A DNA stretch of 64,000 nucleotides from assembly GCF_007748195.1 (NCBI RefSeq), contig NZ_CP037920.1, positions 6,940,062-7,004,061 of the forward strand, given 5' to 3'. A program made the position numbers and the translations under genes. Numbering within the stretch: the stretch's first letter is position 1; each line of letters starts with the position of its first letter. Below are positions 1 to 9,700 of the stretch, piece after piece. The notes below the pieces were generated by a model, which worked only from the letters and a program-made list of their open reading frames with translations, had not been told where the DNA came from and ran no database searches. The stretch is from Gimesia aquarii. Lineage in GTDB: Bacteria > Planctomycetota > Planctomycetia > Planctomycetales > Planctomycetaceae.

Positions 1-969
1 GGCTACGGCGAAGTCTGCCCTCTGGGTCCGGTCTATCTTCCCGCTTATGCACGAGGTGTCCGGGCGGGGCTGGAAGAGTTGGCACCCGCACTTCTCGGCG
101 AAGATCCCCGGCAGTTACTCGTCATTAATCATAAGATGGATCGCGTGCTGAAAGGTCACCCTTACGTGAAGTCTGCCGTGGATATTGCATGCTGGGATCT
201 TCTGGGACAGTTAACAGGAATGCCAGTTTGCGATCTGCTCGGTGGTCGATATGGCGAAGAAATCACTCTGTACCGGGCAATTTCGCAACGTCCTGCAGAA
301 GAAATGGCTGAGAACATCGCACAGTATCGAGCCGAGGGCTACCGACGTTTTCAGTTGAAGGTAGGAGGCCATCCCGATGACGATATCGCCCGTATTCGTG
401 CGGCTCGGGAAGTACTGGAACCGGAAGACAAACTCGTGGCTGATGCCAACACGGGCTGGTTAATGCATGAAGCGATGCGCGTGGTGAATGCGGTGAAAGA
501 TATCGACGTCTATATCGAGCAACCCTGTCTGACCTACAACGAGTGCCTCAGCATTCGCCGCAATACCACGTTGCCGTTTGTGCTCGATGAGGTGATTGAC
601 TCCTCAGCAGCCATTCTTCAAGGCGCATCCGATGGTGCCATGGATGTTGTTAATATTAAGATCAGTAAATTTGGTGGGCTTACACGCGCCAAGCAGGCGC
701 GCGACTTGTGTGTCTCACTGGGGATTGCAATGACGCTGGAAGACAGTTGGGGCGGCGACATCGTCACCGCCGCCATCGCGCACCTCGCTCAAGGCACACC
801 TCCCGAATTTCAGTTCACGTCTACTGACTTTAACAGTTATGTGACAACATCCATCGCCGAAGGGGCTCCCCAACGAGTCGGCGGACGCATGTCTGCCTCG
901 ACAAGTCCGGGTCTAGGGATTCGACCACGGATGGACGTGCTGGGTGATCCGGTGTGGACCAGCGATTGA
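1..969 (+). CDS. Enolase-superfamily (mandelate racemase/muconate lactonizing-like) enzyme, 5' end outside window
   Basis: The reading frame is open from the first base, so the N-terminus lies upstream; about 322 residues are visible. The fold is that of the mandelate racemase/muconate lactonizing group: a capping-domain end ([23 protein letters not shown]), then the barrel with the lysine of QLKVGG (codon 358-360), metal ligands in [14 protein letters not shown] and VLDEVID, and the second lysine region NIKISKFGG. Known relatives abstract the alpha proton of a carboxylate using two barrel lysines and Mg2+. The [15 protein letters not shown] and HPYVKSA stretches remind me of the cis-3-hydroxyproline dehydratase/hydroxyproline-betaine epimerase branch, but that substrate assignment is from memory and tentative. 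The downstream gene is convergent, so no operon partner is visible. Confidence 0.85.
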   Translation, partial: GYGEVCPLGPVYLPAYARGVRAGLEELAPALLGEDPRQLLVINHKMDRVLKGHPYVKSAVDIACWDLLGQLTGMPVCDLLGGRYGEEITLYRAISQRPAEEMAENIAQYRAEGYRRFQLKVGGHPDDDIARIRAAREVLEPEDKLVADANTGWLMHEAMRVVNAVKDIDVYIEQPCLTYNECLSIRRNTTLPFVLDEVIDSSAAILQGASDGAMDVVNIKISKFGGLTRAKQARDLCVSLGIAMTLEDSWGGDIVTAAIAHLAQGTPPEFQFTSTDFNSYVTTSIAEGAPQRVGGRMSASTSPGLGIRPRMDVLGDPVWTSD

Positions 970-1303
970 AGAGGGTCCGGTTTACGCTGGCCTTTCAATA
1001 TTTTCCACTTTGGTGCGGCCCCATTGAATTCTTTTTTAGAAGAAAAAACAAACGGGCCTAAACCATGCCGCAGGATAGTAAAGTGGTCAGAAGCTGATTG
1101 AGATAACCGATGAACATGGAGTGTTTTTTTACCAACGATGAACCGCCATCCGCGGTTTGCGAATGCATTGATTCTACTATTGGAAGATTATAGTTTGTGC
1201 TCATCGTAATTATTCCGTAGCCGGTAGCGGGATCTCTTGACTCTCCGATGCCGGTTACTACTTGAGTAGTGCGAAGAGTTTGAAGGCGTTTTCTTGGTGA
1301 CAT
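970..1303. other. Intergenic region between convergent genes
   Basis: No convincing gene. A short hairpin (TTCTT/AAGAA) sits around 1031-1046 beside an A/T-rich run and could serve as a weak bidirectional terminator for the two convergent genes. A minus-strand ORF of 81 codons begins directly after the stop of the next gene but has no ribosome binding site and an unconvincing protein. Confidence 0.4.
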
Positions 1304-2749
1304 CTAGGGGTACGTCGCAATGTCAATAACCCTACCGAAGTCAGAATCGTTTGGATCGGTGAGGAAGTTCCATTGATAGGTCTTGACATCAAAGCGAATC
1401 ATTTTTGCCTTTTGAGAATCGCGATTTGCGATTGTTAATATTTCATCGAAAAATGCTTGTTGGGCTTTTGAATCTTTTCCTAAAACGAACCTGTAACGTG
1501 AGTCGGCAACGGCGCCGATCCACTTTTCGAGGCGTGCTTCTTCCTTGTGTCCGTCTTCATAAACTGCCCAAATTTTTTTATAAATAATCGAGCCATCTGT
1601 CTGCGTGTTGCTATACATTTGCATTGCCGTTGCAGGGTAAAACTCGACTCGCGCCAGCCAGCAGATACTAAGCCCTAACATCATGAACAGAAACACGCTG
1701 AAGTATTTTTGGTGCAGGCTGCGTTGTTGAGTGTTGCTCAGTGGATCTTGATTTAAAGTAGCTTTTCTACGCCAAGCTTGCGGGACGCATTCACTGAGGT
1801 TGTAAAATACGGCCTGGATCAGAATGAGGTCGAAGAACAAAATGCCTTGGAAAAACAATATCCCAAGATGCATCCCAGCTGTGAGCATTGGTATGACGAA
1901 TCGAGCGCGTTTTGAAAAAAGAACGAGGCTGTAAAGTGACTCTGCCAAGACAGCAGAAATGCCCAAGGCAGAGAAAACGAAGACCGGCAGGCTGGCAATT
2001 TCGTGCTCGAGCCCCCACTCGAAGTGCATTGGATTGAGCGTATCTGTCATGACGATTCTTTTCAAGTTGGCACCGTGCCACCACCAAAATCCACCGTTGC
2101 GAATTTTACTAATGCCTGCCATTACATACGCACTGGCAATGACGGTCCAGCATAAATATCGGGACCAACCATAAACAGCCAAAGGTAAAATTGCGTCCGT
2201 CGTTTTTTTTCTGAAAAAGTATTGATCAGCCGATAGCCCATGTCCGCAGGGCATGAATGACAATGCGATGCCAACCAGTATCGGTACCAGGCCTGTGTGA
2301 TAGTAATTAAAATGTTCTCGCAAAATGCCAGCATGAATTAAGACAAGAATGGTGGCACACGGAACGCTTAACCGCGTCTTGAATCCGAGCATTGCAAAAA
2401 CGAGGAAAGTGAGGGTAACCATTTTTAGAACGAGAAGTTTGGTATAGCTGGCGTAGACCGATCCCCACTCCGGTATCATATGAAGTAAAGACATGATCCC
2501 CATTTTAGTCCGCAGTTGTGCAGGAAGATGGGACACGCTTGGCAAGTCTTCCCAAGCGACGTTTATGGCCAGTATCATAAATATCCAAAATCGGATCGCA
2601 CCAAGGGCTTCAGGGCTTGCCTCACCCACAAAGTGATCAAAGTAAGTGGCACCCAGACGTTTAGCCATAACGATGATTGCATAAGCCACAATCAGTTGAA
2701 TTGACACGAGTATGAGAATACTAATTGGGGGCAATCTTTGTTTCCTCAA
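1304..2749 (-). CDS. HTTM-like multi-pass membrane protein
   Basis: This 481-residue protein has about nine or ten hydrophobic segments, beginning with ISILILVSIQLIVAYAIIVM. It resembles the HTTM family (related to vitamin K-dependent gamma-carboxylase membrane domains): a helix after GAIRFWIF, an acidic loop, a YYHTGLVPILVG segment and a GISKIRNGGFWWWHG loop. The C-terminal ~130 residues (from about 350) are mostly soluble apart from one helix near LFMMLGLSICWL. Members are common in planctomycetes; their reaction is mostly unknown, so only a membrane location is safe. It is convergent with the enolase-superfamily gene and has about 270 bp of gene-free DNA upstream. A DoxX-type membrane protein would be the alternative. 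Confidence 0.65.
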   Translation of the reverse strand: MRKQRLPPISILILVSIQLIVAYAIIVMAKRLGATYFDHFVGEASPEALGAIRFWIFMILAINVAWEDLPSVSHLPAQLRTKMGIMSLLHMIPEWGSVYASYTKLLVLKMVTLTFLVFAMLGFKTRLSVPCATILVLIHAGILREHFNYYHTGLVPILVGIALSFMPCGHGLSADQYFFRKKTTDAILPLAVYGWSRYLCWTVIASAYVMAGISKIRNGGFWWWHGANLKRIVMTDTLNPMHFEWGLEHEIASLPVFVFSALGISAVLAESLYSLVLFSKRARFVIPMLTAGMHLGILFFQGILFFDLILIQAVFYNLSECVPQAWRRKATLNQDPLSNTQQRSLHQKYFSVFLFMMLGLSICWLARVEFYPATAMQMYSNTQTDGSIIYKKIWAVYEDGHKEEARLEKWIGAVADSRYRFVLGKDSKAQQAFFDEILTIANRDSQKAKMIRFDVKTYQWNFLTDPNDSDFGRVIDIATYP

Positions 2750-3020
2750 TAGAGAGCTGATTGATCAGGTCTGTGATCGATTATTGATGCAGAGTGTCCC
2801 TGGGCTGGAAAACTCTCACCTCGAATCTCAAGCAGCCAGCAACGGGATCTTTTTAGCTTGGAAATCCCCTTTGTGTTGAGGTTGGAACTATTCCAGGCTC
2901 TAATCACGGTCTATGCTAACTGCACACTTTTGCAGAGTCAAACTTCCGATGGTTTTCCCGACATTTCGTGAACACCGTTCGGCTTCGCGCCTCGGATGCG
3001 TATTTAGTCGTATGATCCAG

Positions 3021-3569
3021 TCATGACACGATATTGCATTCGAGAGTAATCGTATCTGAATACTCCCCACGTCCATAAATTCGACTCTGTTCTTCAACAG
3101 ACAGTTCCGAAGACCGAAATCCGGCCTTCCTGTAGGCACGCACGGCTCGTCGATTGCGGAGCGAAGGCCGCACAATGCATTTGCGAATCTCGAAGTCATC
3201 ACAAAGGTGGCCCATCAACGCCACTAAGGCATCGGTTCCGTATCCATGACCACAGCACACTTGGGACCGCATCCAAATGTCCAATTCGGCGAAAGATCGT
3301 TTAGAATCAAGTCCGTCATAGCTAATGTGCCCAATCGATTGGCCATCTACTTCAATGATGAACGAGCGACCTCGATCTGGTTGTGATCCGTCAAAGAAAT
3401 GTGACATGTAATCACCGCAGAATTCATCCCAGGTCGGGATTGACACATCGGGGTATGCGGGTGGTCCCATCATAGATGGCGTTAAATCAGATGTGGTAAG
3501 CCAAATATAGATGTTACGGCGATCATGTTTGGTAGCGGGGCGAAGCGAGACTTCTTTGCCGTGGATCAT
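3021..3569 (-). CDS. GNAT-family N-acetyltransferase (RimJ/RimL-like)
   Basis: The 182-residue product has the standard GNAT order. It opens with a beta strand (VSLRPATKHDRRNIYIWL), has a central strand (RSFIIEVDGQSIGHISYDG), and an acetyl-CoA pyrophosphate-binding loop of the R/Q-x-x-G-x-G/A type (CCGHGYGTDAL, around residues 104-114). Near the C-terminus comes the typical NRRAVRAYRKAGF helix. Known relatives acetylate ribosomal protein N-termini, aminoglycosides or other amines; the substrate here cannot be read. The first ATG fits the family's usual N-terminus. It stands alone, divergent from the next plus-strand gene across about 600 bp. Confidence 0.85.
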   Translation of the reverse strand: MIHGKEVSLRPATKHDRRNIYIWLTTSDLTPSMMGPPAYPDVSIPTWDEFCGDYMSHFFDGSQPDRGRSFIIEVDGQSIGHISYDGLDSKRSFAELDIWMRSQVCCGHGYGTDALVALMGHLCDDFEIRKCIVRPSLRNRRAVRAYRKAGFRSSELSVEEQSRIYGRGEYSDTITLECNIVS

Positions 3570-4169
3570 TGTTTCTCTCTTTCTGCGTGGATTAATTTGT
3601 TACGTAGCGCACATCACACAGATCACATTCCATCCTCTCCTTACCGGCAATCACGCGGTATCTCGCACTGCAATTCACAGTTTATTCGGTTTTCCTTTTG
3701 GATTCCACAGCCGATAGTTCTTGCCCTTGATTTCGACCAACTTCGCTGGCTACAGAGACCTCGACGAGAGATATCATTTGCCGAGCAGAAGTTATGCAAG
3801 ATATTTTTTTACGAAATAACAATGTCTTTAACTGGCGACATGAATTTTTCGCTCAGTTTTGTTAGTGAAACTCGTCAAATACGGGACAGTCTACTCAAAA
3901 AATAATAAAGCGGATTTCTTATGTACCCTCAAAACTCATACGTTTTTGCTAAATAGGGCTCAGTTCCATTCGCACAATTTGTCAGAATTGGTATCGTGAC
4001 CAAAAGAAACGATTTAAGGAGTAGGTCGTCTAACAGAAATGCTATTCCACTTTCGAGGGACGATACATAATGATTAGTACAAAAATCGAAACAATTTGAA
4101 TGAATCGATCAAATAAATCAGTTTAAACAATCAGTTCCATTGAGCGACGAAAAAGAAGGATACTCAGAA
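3570..4169. other. Intergenic region with one dispersed-repeat copy
   Basis: Two overlapping plus-strand ORFs (up to 126 codons) mostly mirror the opposite strand's start region and do not look like proteins. From 3919 to 3987 lies a copy of dispersed repeat family A. The rest is A/T-rich, with nothing else recognised. Confidence 0.5.
3919..3987. repeat. Dispersed repeat family A, copy 1
   Basis: This stretch aligns with 47133-47207: both share actcatacSttttttgc-like sequence, then aaataggRctcRgttc and ttcgcacaa, then gtcagat. On the minus strand both copies keep one open frame with nearly the same peptide (CANGTEPYLAK here, CANRTESYLAK there). It lies about 180 bp upstream of the methyltransferase-like gene. 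Its origin is unknown. Confidence 0.55.
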
Positions 4170-4880
4170 ATGGTTGATCTGGAGACGCGCTCCAACTCCC
4201 TGGCACCTGTGTCGCCAGCCCTCATCGGGCTGGCTATCGCAGGGACGGCAGTCTTCTTCGCAATGCTGCTCTTTATTCCCGCGGGCCGACTGGACTGGAT
4301 ACTCGGCTGGCTCTACATAGGTCTCCTCATCCTCAATGTTTTAATCACGTGGGTCTGCCTGCAAATCTGGAATCCTGAGTTAATCGCAGCACGAATGCGT
4401 TTCAGTAAAGGAACGAAAACCTGGGACAAAATCTGGGCTCTGTTGTTTGCGCCCGTGATCATCGCAATTTACATTGTTGCCGGATTTGAAAAACGAGATG
4501 GCGTTTCAAGTCTGACGGAGACAGTATGGCCATTGGGCCTGGTGATCTTCGTTCCCGGGTCGACTCTACTCATCTGGTCGATGGTCGTGAACCCGTTTTT
4601 CGAGAAGACGGTGCGCATTCAGACAGACCGTGGTCATCGCGTGATCGACACAGGACCCTATGCTTATCTACGTCACCCGGGATATGTTGGTTTAATGTGT
4701 TGGATACTCTCGGCACCATTTCTGCTTGCGTCAGCGTGGGCTTTCGTCCCAGCACTGCTCTCTGTGATTGGGGTCATGATCCGCACGGCTCTTGAAGATC
4801 GCACACTCAGAGCAGAACTACCGGGCTATACTGATTACACGAAACGGGTGCGTTTTCGCCTGATCCCGGGTATCTGGTAA
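4170..4880 (+). CDS. Isoprenylcysteine carboxyl methyltransferase (ICMT/PEMT)-like membrane protein
   Basis: A 236-residue membrane protein with five or six hydrophobic segments. The C-terminal half carries the hallmark of the ICMT/phospholipid methyltransferase group: GPYAYLRHPGYVG, then a hydrophobic hairpin, then EDRTLRAELPGYTDYTKRVRFRLIPGIW. In this family the RHP and E..L...Y..Y..VR..L.P elements bind S-adenosylmethionine and the lipid substrate. Bacterial members are poorly characterised, so methylation of a lipid or membrane-associated substrate is inferred. I start at the ATG at 4170, which has an AAGGA-type site ten bases upstream, rather than a TTG at 4140 with none. The ketopantoate-reductase-like gene follows after 21 bp and is probably co-transcribed. 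Confidence 0.78.
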   Translation: MVDLETRSNSLAPVSPALIGLAIAGTAVFFAMLLFIPAGRLDWILGWLYIGLLILNVLITWVCLQIWNPELIAARMRFSKGTKTWDKIWALLFAPVIIAIYIVAGFEKRDGVSSLTETVWPLGLVIFVPGSTLLIWSMVVNPFFEKTVRIQTDRGHRVIDTGPYAYLRHPGYVGLMCWILSAPFLLASAWAFVPALLSVIGVMIRTALEDRTLRAELPGYTDYTKRVRFRLIPGIW

Positions 4881-4901
4881 CACTGATAAGGTTGAAGCAC
4901 C

Positions 4902-5873
4902 ATGAGAATCCTGGTTTACGGTGCCGGTAACATAGGAAGTCTTTATGCGGCCTTACTGAAAGAAGCGGGAGAGGACGTTTCCCTCCTGGCGAGAGGTAAG
5001 CGTCTGGATGACATCCGTGAACGGGGGATTCTTCTCGAAGAATTCAGCAGTGGGAAACAGACCACAACCAAAGTTAAAACGGTCGCATGTCTGGACCCTG
5101 GAGATGCATACGATCTTGTGCTGGTCATTTTGCCCAAGAATCATGTTGAGGAGGTTTTGCCGATTCTGGCCCAAAACCGTCAAACACCCAGCATGATGTT
5201 TTTCGGCAACAATGCCGCTGGTGCTGGGGAAATGGTCGAGGCTCTTGGTCATGCACGAGTGCTTTTAGGCTTTCCAGGAGCCGCCTCAGTAATGCACAAC
5301 GATAGCATCCGATACCACATTCTCTCACAGCAAGAGCAGCCGACGACGATCGGCGAGCTCGAGGGCAGCCAGTCACCGCGCATTAAAGCGATCGCCAACA
5401 CATTTCGCTCAGCCGGATTTCCCGTGTCAATTTGTGCAAATATGGATGCATGGCTCAAGACCCATGCCGCTGAGATCAGTCCCACGGCCAACGCTCTGTA
5501 TATGGTCGCCTTAAACATACACAGGCTGACTCGCAACCACGATGCCCTCCTGCTTATGTTGCGAGCAATTCGTGAGGGTTACAAAGTCCTCTCAAAGATC
5601 GGAGTCCCGATCACGCCAAAAAAGCACCGTTTATTCCAATGGCTTCCTGAACCGCTACTCCTCCTATTGATGAGAAGCATGCTCGAAAACAAGACAGCGA
5701 GCATCAAACTCGGTCACGCAGTTGAGGCACGGGACGAAATGAAGACCCTCGCCGATGAGTTCCGAAAATTAATACGGAAAGCGGGTATTGACACACCATC
5801 GATCGACACATTGTACCGATATCTCAACGAAGAGTCAGAACCCGTTCCCGATTCGGACGGCCTGGTCAAGTAA
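4902..5873 (+). CDS. Ketopantoate reductase (PanE/ApbA)-family oxidoreductase
   Basis: 323 residues. The N-terminus is a Rossmann dinucleotide fold with the GAGNIG loop (residues 7-12), followed by LLARGKRLDDIRERGILL. A segment around 85-115 (ILPKNHVEEVLPIL, then MMFFGNNAAG) matches the ApbA/PanE N-domain, with the family's usual N near the active site. The helical C-terminal domain follows (about 185-310). Classical PanE makes D-pantoate from ketopantoate with NADPH. The C-domain is divergent and the neighbour is a membrane methyltransferase, so a role other than pantothenate synthesis is quite possible and I give no symbol. Confidence 0.75.
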   Translation: MRILVYGAGNIGSLYAALLKEAGEDVSLLARGKRLDDIRERGILLEEFSSGKQTTTKVKTVACLDPGDAYDLVLVILPKNHVEEVLPILAQNRQTPSMMFFGNNAAGAGEMVEALGHARVLLGFPGAASVMHNDSIRYHILSQQEQPTTIGELEGSQSPRIKAIANTFRSAGFPVSICANMDAWLKTHAAEISPTANALYMVALNIHRLTRNHDALLLMLRAIREGYKVLSKIGVPITPKKHRLFQWLPEPLLLLLMRSMLENKTASIKLGHAVEARDEMKTLADEFRKLIRKAGIDTPSIDTLYRYLNEESEPVPDSDGLVK

Positions 5874-5917
5874 CCCTCGATACCGTTTGCGCTGAGTGAA
5901 TCGCAATCTTTGAGGGT
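5873..5917 (+). terminator. Possible terminator hairpin
   Basis: ACCCTC (5873-5878) pairs with GAGGGT (5912-5917), and an inner TTGCG/CGCAA pair lies in the loop. It directly follows the ketopantoate-reductase-like gene, but there is no clear T-run, so the assignment is weak. Confidence 0.25.
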
Positions 5918-6018
5918 CTAGTTGCCGTAACTGTTGCGTTTAAAGATAACCGAAAAATAATCGTTGATCTTTCGTGAAAGTTCAGCCCCCCTATTAGTGA
6001 TCAGCTCATCTATAAAAC

Positions 6019-6121
6019 GGACTCCGTATGCATCCCGAGAACCCATACCTTTTTGCGAATGCTAAATCGACCAAATAATTTCCGACTGAACGGTCTTCAG
6101 CACGTACGATTTAATCAACGA
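6019..6121. repeat. Dispersed repeat family A, copy 2
   Basis: This copy matches 51853-51953 at both ends and in the middle: ggactccRtaYgc, then acYcatMcctttttgcga, and finally cacgtacgatttaatcaac. On the minus strand each keeps the peptide SQKGM....AYGVR. This copy ends about 90 bp before the BlaI operator, and the other lies about 90 bp before the ECF sigma gene. Whether that upstream position matters is unknown. Confidence 0.6.
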
Positions 6122-6191
6122 TTGATGCGACGCTATACCACACCTCTCTAGAAACAATTTCAGGAAATATTCGAAAATCCATCACATGCTC

Positions 6192-6240
6192 TTGACTGCT
6201 ACTTTTTAATGTTACAATATGTAACACTACATTATGTAAC
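6192..6240 (+). promoter_or_regulatory. Promoter with two tandem BlaI/MecI-type operators
   Basis: A TTGACT (-35, 6192-6197) and TACAAT (-10, 6213-6218, spacing 15) are overlapped by a perfect inverted repeat, GTTACA-ATA-TGTAAC (6211-6225). A second, slightly degenerate copy, ACTACA-TTA-TGTAAC, follows at 6226-6240. TACA...TGTA is the known core of BlaI/MecI/PenI operators, and the gene immediately downstream encodes such a repressor. This points to autorepression, with the repressor covering the -10 and the transcription start. Confidence 0.7.
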
Positions 6241-6275
6241 CAATGGATTGTATAAGACGCATCGGAAAAGCGGTC

Positions 6276-6704
6276 ATGGCAAAGTCAAACAGCAAACAAC
6301 CAGCACTCAGTCCACTTGAGAATGCAGTAATGCAGATCGTCTGGGACGGTCAGCCAATGACAGGTGAAGATGTCCGTGAGCGAATGGATGGGACGCATGG
6401 CCTGAAGGCGTCGACTATTCGCACATTGCTGAGGCGACTTGAAGTAAAGGGGTATGTCACGCACGACGTAGAGGGGCGGACTTACATTTACCGAGCGGCT
6501 TTGGAGCAAACCAATGTTGCGACTTCGGCTGTCCGATCTATCGTGGACAAATTCTGTTCAGGGTCTGTTGAGAATCTGCTGGTGGGGCTTGTCGACGACA
6601 AACAAATCTCTTCCGAACGTTTGCAGGAACTGGCTAATCAGATTGCAGCAACTGAAGAAAAAAAGGCAAAGCAGAAAAAACCGAAACGCACGAAGCGTAA
6701 TTAG
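6276..6704 (+). CDS. BlaI/MecI/CopY-family transcriptional repressor
   Basis: A 142-residue winged-helix repressor. The N-terminus (LSPLENAVMQIVWDGQPMTGEDVRERM) is the first part of the Penicillinase_R domain, followed by the recognition helix and wing (LKASTIRTLLRRLEVKGYVTHDVEGRTYIYRAAL). The C-terminal region (about 80-125) should dimerise; the tail is lysine-rich. In this family the partner M56 peptidase triggers repressor cleavage. Exactly such a gene follows 68 bp downstream, and two TACA-N3-TGTA palindromes lie upstream. I prefer the ATG at 6276, with GGAAAAG before it, over the ATG at 6243, which lies too close to the presumed transcription start and lacks a binding site. Confidence 0.9.
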   Translation: MAKSNSKQPALSPLENAVMQIVWDGQPMTGEDVRERMDGTHGLKASTIRTLLRRLEVKGYVTHDVEGRTYIYRAALEQTNVATSAVRSIVDKFCSGSVENLLVGLVDDKQISSERLQELANQIAATEEKKAKQKKPKRTKRN

Positions 6705-6772
6705 ATGAGTGAGCCGACAGGCGAAAGCTTTTCTTTTGCCGAAGTTGATATTAACCTGATCGGAGATGTTCG

Positions 6773-9700
6773 ATGTTTCAGATCTCGAATCAATGGATGC
6801 TGTTCCTGCTGGATATTTCAACCAAATCCCTGCTGCTGGTGGTCATTGCGGGAACCTCTCTGAAATTGTTCAAATTGCGAGACTCCAACGTTCGGCATCG
6901 AGTCTGGTCTGGTGTTTTGGCGGGCATGTTATTGCTGCCACTGCTGGCTCTGGTTCTTCCAACCATTCCACTATCGATCCCGGCCGGTTGGACCAACAGG
7001 GAATCAACGATTGAACAAGCTCCTCTCGAGCCTACTCAGGTTGCCATCAACGAAACCAGTCACATCGTCTCAAATGAAAATAGTCCACTTGAGAATCGTG
7101 ATGTGTCAGCCAGTTTATCAGTCAATCTGTCAGGGAGCATGCCACAATCGACATCGCAGGACGAGGAGGTCGCAGACACAACAGCAACCGTTTCAAATGG
7201 TGGAACCTCGCCTATACTTTGGACTATACCCAGTCTGCTCTTTATACTCTGGATCGCCGTGAGTCTCACATTCGCATTAAGACTGTTCGCTGGGCTTTAC
7301 TCGTCCTCACAACTCTTGCACCGCAGTGTGATTGTAGCTGGACCACGAATTCAAGACTGCCTTGCCAAACTGCCAACAGCGCTCTTGCGGCGTCTACCAG
7401 CCATCCGCGAAAGTAACGAAGTGCTCGTGCCAGTGACCGTTGGATGGTTACGGCCAACGGTGCTTCTACCGGAAGATTGGCAAACATGGGCTCCCGAAAA
7501 ATTCAGTGCCATTGTTGCGCATGAATTCACCCATGTTGCCCGACGTGACTTCTTTGTGACACTGGCTGCGGAACTCAATCGATGTCTGTATTGGTTTCAT
7601 CCGGTTTCGTGGTGGTTGCGCAGTCGTTTGTCGGATCTGGCGGAAGAAGCATGCGATGATGCCGCCATCGATCACATCGGCGATCGTATCAGGTACGCCC
7701 GACATCTTCTGGAAGTGGCGACATCGCTTACATCTGGCTGCGGTCAACGAGTACAGCCAGGTGTATCAATGGCGCGTGGATCAAACGTGGAATCGCGAAT
7801 TGCCTCAATTCTCGACTTCAAAAGACCTCTCTCACAACACCTGTCCTGGCGTAGCGCAACAGCCATCGCACTGATTGCTATCCCTGTCATCACTGCTGCA
7901 GCGGCCATCCGGCCAGCTTCTTCCGCAATCGCTACGTCCGATCAAGAACCGATTATAACTGCTGCTACTTCTACTGCTCCGACGATCGACACAGAAACAG
8001 TCCGCATTCACGGCCAAGTCACCGACACTAATGCTGAACCAATCCCTAACGCAAAAGTTCGTCTGTATCGAATGCAGTTTCCGAAATGGTACGCCGGAAG
8101 TAATCCCTCAACCCTACTCACCGAGTTCAAAGTTGATGGTAAAGGTCGCTTCGATCAAACTGTTGCCAAAGACAAAGTCATACGGGAGACTAAGAATCAT
8201 GCGAGTTGGAAGCGCCTTCCTAAGAGCCATATGTGGTGGACGCTCCTTGTTGTCTCTGCACCGAATTACGCCTACTCAACATTCGGAGCCGAACAGTCAG
8301 GTCACATCATTAAAGGCAAGAAATTCATTTCGCCTGGCTTTTTGCAACAGTCGCTTAATGTAAAACTTCGCTCTGCTGTCACGATTCGCGGGCGGTTACT
8401 ATCCATCGAAGGCCAACCTGTTGAAGGTGCAAGTGTGTCGGTCTTCCGCGTCAACCGTCCGGATGCATCAAGGCTCGACTCCTGGATTCAACAGACATCG
8501 AAAGTTCCGCTTGCAAAATCGGATAACCGTGCAACGATGTGGGGAGGGCCAGTCTCTCAAGGTGCCTATTTTCCCGTTCCTGCCGCTGAATTTCAACTGC
8601 CTCAGCAGTGTATTCAACCTGTCGTCACGAATCGTTCGGGTATTTTCGAACTGTCGGGATTAGCCGCGAAAAACGACCTTGTGATTCTGAGAATCAAGGA
8701 TAAACGCCTCACCGACACGATCATTCACGTCCTTGCTCGCGACATGAAAACAGTCTATGGACACCATTCTACAAAATTAAGCAGAACTGGGGCGTACTAC
8801 GGTCGAACGTTCGATTTTATCACTCAGCCAAGTGTTCCTGTATATGGCGTCGTCCGTGATATCGAAACCAAACGCCCTCTGGCTGGCATCCCGGTTGCTG
8901 TCGGGAGAATATATGGAACGACGATGTCTCACACAGGCTACATCACAACAACTACTGACGAAAAGGGACGTTACCGTATCGAGGGGCTTCCCATTCCCCC
9001 AGTGGGAACACGCAGATACGAACGAAACAACCTTGCAGTGCGTCCGGGTAAGCTACCTTATATCGAAACCGATTTACTCCCCGTTCCTCGTGGTGATGGT
9101 GTGAATCCAATTGAACTAAATATTGAGCTACGGCGTGCAGTGATGGCCAAGGGGAGGCTCACAAACAAAGCAACCGGCGCCCCGATTGCATTAGCAGAAA
9201 TCTACTACGCACCTTATATGAAAAACGAAAATTGCGAAAAATACCATCGATACTCCGATGGATCGGTACGTTTAATGGGTAATAGCGACACCCGGTACTA
9301 CAGCAACAAAGATGGTTACTTTGAAATTCCGGTCATTCCCGGTCGTGGTGTAATTGCCGCAACAATAAAATCGGGAGAATATATCACGGGTTTTGGTGCA
9401 GATAAAATTGAAGCGTTTCAAGGAAAGGATCCGAGTGAGTTGGGAGTTGTGCTTTCTGATCACCTCGTCCCTTCTCTATTCCACTCCCTGAAAGAAATTG
9501 ATGTTCCAGTTGATCTATCTGAGTTTACACTAGACATGCACGTTGATGAAGGCGTGTCGATGACCATGAACTTCGTGGATCCAGGGGGAGATCCAGTCAA
9601 GGGACTCATCGGCAATGGACTCAGCAGCAACATGGGAGGGAAGATGATCAAGGATGACCAGGCCGAAGTAACAGGTCTTGCGATCGGTGTCATTCGCCCG

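Noticed and set aside
1058..1303. Minus-strand ORF of 81 codons whose ATG directly follows the stop of the HTTM-like gene
   Set aside because: No ribosome binding site of its own, unnatural composition and no recognisable motif; probably chance.
3525..3905. Plus-strand ORF of 126 codons upstream of the methyltransferase-like gene
   Set aside because: It begins inside the opposite-strand acetyltransferase gene, has no family resemblance, and its composition looks like translated non-coding DNA.
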